Below are positions 62,130-64,000 of a stretch of DNA of 64,000 bases, piece after piece. The stretch covers positions 36,256,835 through 36,320,834 of the forward strand of contig OZ026530.1 of NCBI GenBank assembly GCA_964019695.1, written 5' to 3'. The translations under genes and the position numbers were made by a program. The stretch comes from Loripinus fragilis (lineage: Eukaryota; Mollusca; Bivalvia; Lucinida; Lucinidae). Under the pieces are notes generated by a model. The model made no database searches and was not told the origin of the DNA. It saw nothing but the letters and a program-made list of their open reading frames with translations. How positions within the stretch are numbered: position 1 is the stretch's first letter; every line of letters starts with the position of its first letter.

Positions 62130-63420
62130 AGTGTAGTGCGTATTAGAAGCATACCTGCGTAATCATGTACTTGTAGTTAATAGACTTGTGCAGTATATTA
62201 GACTTTGTTAAGTCATTTTCATATTTTCATGTATAACTACTTTTTTCAAATACCCTATCTCACTGACTTTTTTTAAAGAATCTGGTGAGAAATGAATAAA
62301 CTAAACAGTATGGTAAAGGTTTTCTGCTATCTGATGGGGATATGAGCTGTCCTTTGGTAGCGGGGCTGCCTATATATTTGGATTAATTCCAGGGAGCGCT
62401 AAATTTGGAATGAATTTGTAAAAAAATCATTTAGCTGTGTGTTTTTTTACAAAACCGGAAGTGCCCTAAACTCCTCTATGGTCTCAGCAGTGACTGCATA
62501 ATAATATGAGAAAAAGACTTTTTTAAACGTGTAATAGTTCGGGGAAAAATAATTCTTAAGAGCATCGCTATAAGTCTATGTAATGACCTGGTAACCTTCG
62601 AACTGTGAGCAGGGGTCGAGTAGCTATCTTTTTCAACAGATACAGCAGCACTTTGTATCTTATGGAAGAGAAGCAAAGAGGAACGATACCTTCGGGCCTC
62701 AAAAGATGGCTACTCAAAATAATCAAGCCACTCGTGTTTCGCCATCTTCTATTATATACAAAGTAATGAAATACAGGGAAAAAAATTAAATAAACTGGCC
62801 AAAATAAGTTAAGCCTCATGTCACTTTTTCCATAGTCATAATGTTTCATTCTCAAAGCTTAATTGTGTATTTCAAAAATATCGAAGGTACAGTTAATGGC
62901 CAAGTTTCGAATCTTTCCCAGTTCCGAATCACGTCATAGTTTCGTTGCAAACTACACATCAGCGGTAAAATTTAAAATACATATTTTGGTTTTGTTTTGT
63001 TGTATAATTATCCCTCTGTATGTGAGTGAAAGCAATTTTTTTAAAAGTTATCTGCTTGGTGAAAATAATTACAATTTTCCCCCATGACCCATTTTATCAA
63101 GGTATATTTTCAAACGTGTCAGTATCTGTTCACTGCATATTTCCGAAAAATGCTTTCGTTTAAAATGCATTTTTATCAAACTTTCGGTTTCAGCATGTTT
63201 TCCAACAATTATTAAAACACATCCAAGAAAAAAACGGACTTTTTATCCTGTTTTTGGTTCCATGATAGCCGTGTAATCATTGTCACTCTTTTGTCCGGTT
63301 TCGAATCAGCTGTGTAAACACAAGTTTATTTCCCGTCACATAGCAATAACGTACACGCGCTCAGCTGTTTGTACAACATAGAAGTCAAAATTATGTGAAA
63401 AAGTATCACGGGCACCATAT
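62130..63420. other. Non-coding stretch
   Basis: No exon or element recognised. Confidence 0.4.
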
Positions 63421-63697
<277 letters not shown>

Positions 63698-63706
63698 GCA
63701 GAGGCG

Positions 63707-63928
63707 GATCCAGAAAGTTTTGACTCTGAAAACGTTTATTTTTGTATCTCATGCCGTTTTAGTTGATGAGGGGAGAGAGGATCCAAATACCACAAAAGCG
63801 AGCCGTCATCGGCCCGCCAGCGAAACTCCATTTGATGGCATTGGTAGCTCTAGAGAGCATTAGTGTGAAAATAGTCTGCACTATGGAGGGGGGGGGGGCT
63901 GTGATCCCAGTTTTCCCTGGATCCGCGT
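63707..63928. repeat. Small element with GCGGATCCAG ends
   Basis: GCGGATCCAGAAAG on the left and CTGGATCCGCG on the right form short inverted ends around a poly-G-containing body. A fragment with the same end is at about 46905. Confidence 0.45.
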
Positions 63929-64000
63929 ATGCATTAGATTTATGCCTTTGTGTGTCTGTTGAATTTCTCTGTCTGTCTGCGTGTCTATCAGTCTGTCTGT

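Overview
This is a window of animal nuclear DNA, most probably from a bivalve mollusc. That placement is an inference from the spliced zona pellucida (ZP) domain genes, the tRNA-derived SINEs whose tail reads like molluscan SINEs, the many palindromic MITEs with a TGCGCATATGCGCA core, and the AT-rich, repeat-dense background. There are no bacterial-style operons. Most of the window is intron and intergenic DNA filled with transposable elements.

Host genes. Two genes are supported, both on the minus strand and both encoding ZP-domain proteins. Gene 1 is complete. Ten coding exons run from 60787 down to 38145. All junctions are GT-AG, all phases agree, and the joined length is 1221 nt (406 residues plus stop). 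The product has a signal peptide, ZP-N, ZP-C, an RKKR cleavage site, one membrane helix and a cytoplasmic tail. Gene 2 is a paralogue in the same orientation. Its signal-peptide exon is at 3585-3656 and its first ZP-N exon starts at 939, runs into a 23-N gap (800-822), and the gene then leaves the window. The two are separated by about 34 kb of repeats.

Mobile elements. The most notable is a complete, very young LTR element at 52493-58624, inserted in intron 2 of gene 1 in the opposite orientation. It has 577-bp LTRs differing at one base, a 5-bp target duplication GTAGC, an intact gag with two zinc knuckles, a broken protease stub, and an intact 684-aa class I-type Env. Reverse transcriptase, RNase H and integrase are absent. 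A good splice donor lies just before gag and a good acceptor just before env, so env is probably made from a spliced mRNA. The element therefore looks like a gag-env retroelement moved by a helper. Other elements are a decayed CR1/Jockey-like LINE in intron 4 (47040-49274), a dead mariner (20153-21481) whose exact empty site is preserved in a paralogous repeat at 30850-31313, a LINE 3' fragment (31355-32367), a pair of 1.1-kb TIR elements (16811-17946, 35105-36144), several elements with long inverted arms, six SINEs and many small palindromic MITEs.

Layout. 1-3.7 kb: gene 2. 3.7-11.4 kb: MITEs, hairpins and SINE. 11.4-16.5 kb: AT-rich, no gene seen. 16.5-23.6 kb: TIR elements and mariner. 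23.6-29.3 kb: tandem-like repeats, including a higher-order array at 27.4-29.3 kb. 29.3-38 kb: LINE fragment and foldback elements. 38.1-60.8 kb: gene 1 with intronic transposons. 60.8-64 kb: upstream flank, one TTAA MITE and a long CT microsatellite.
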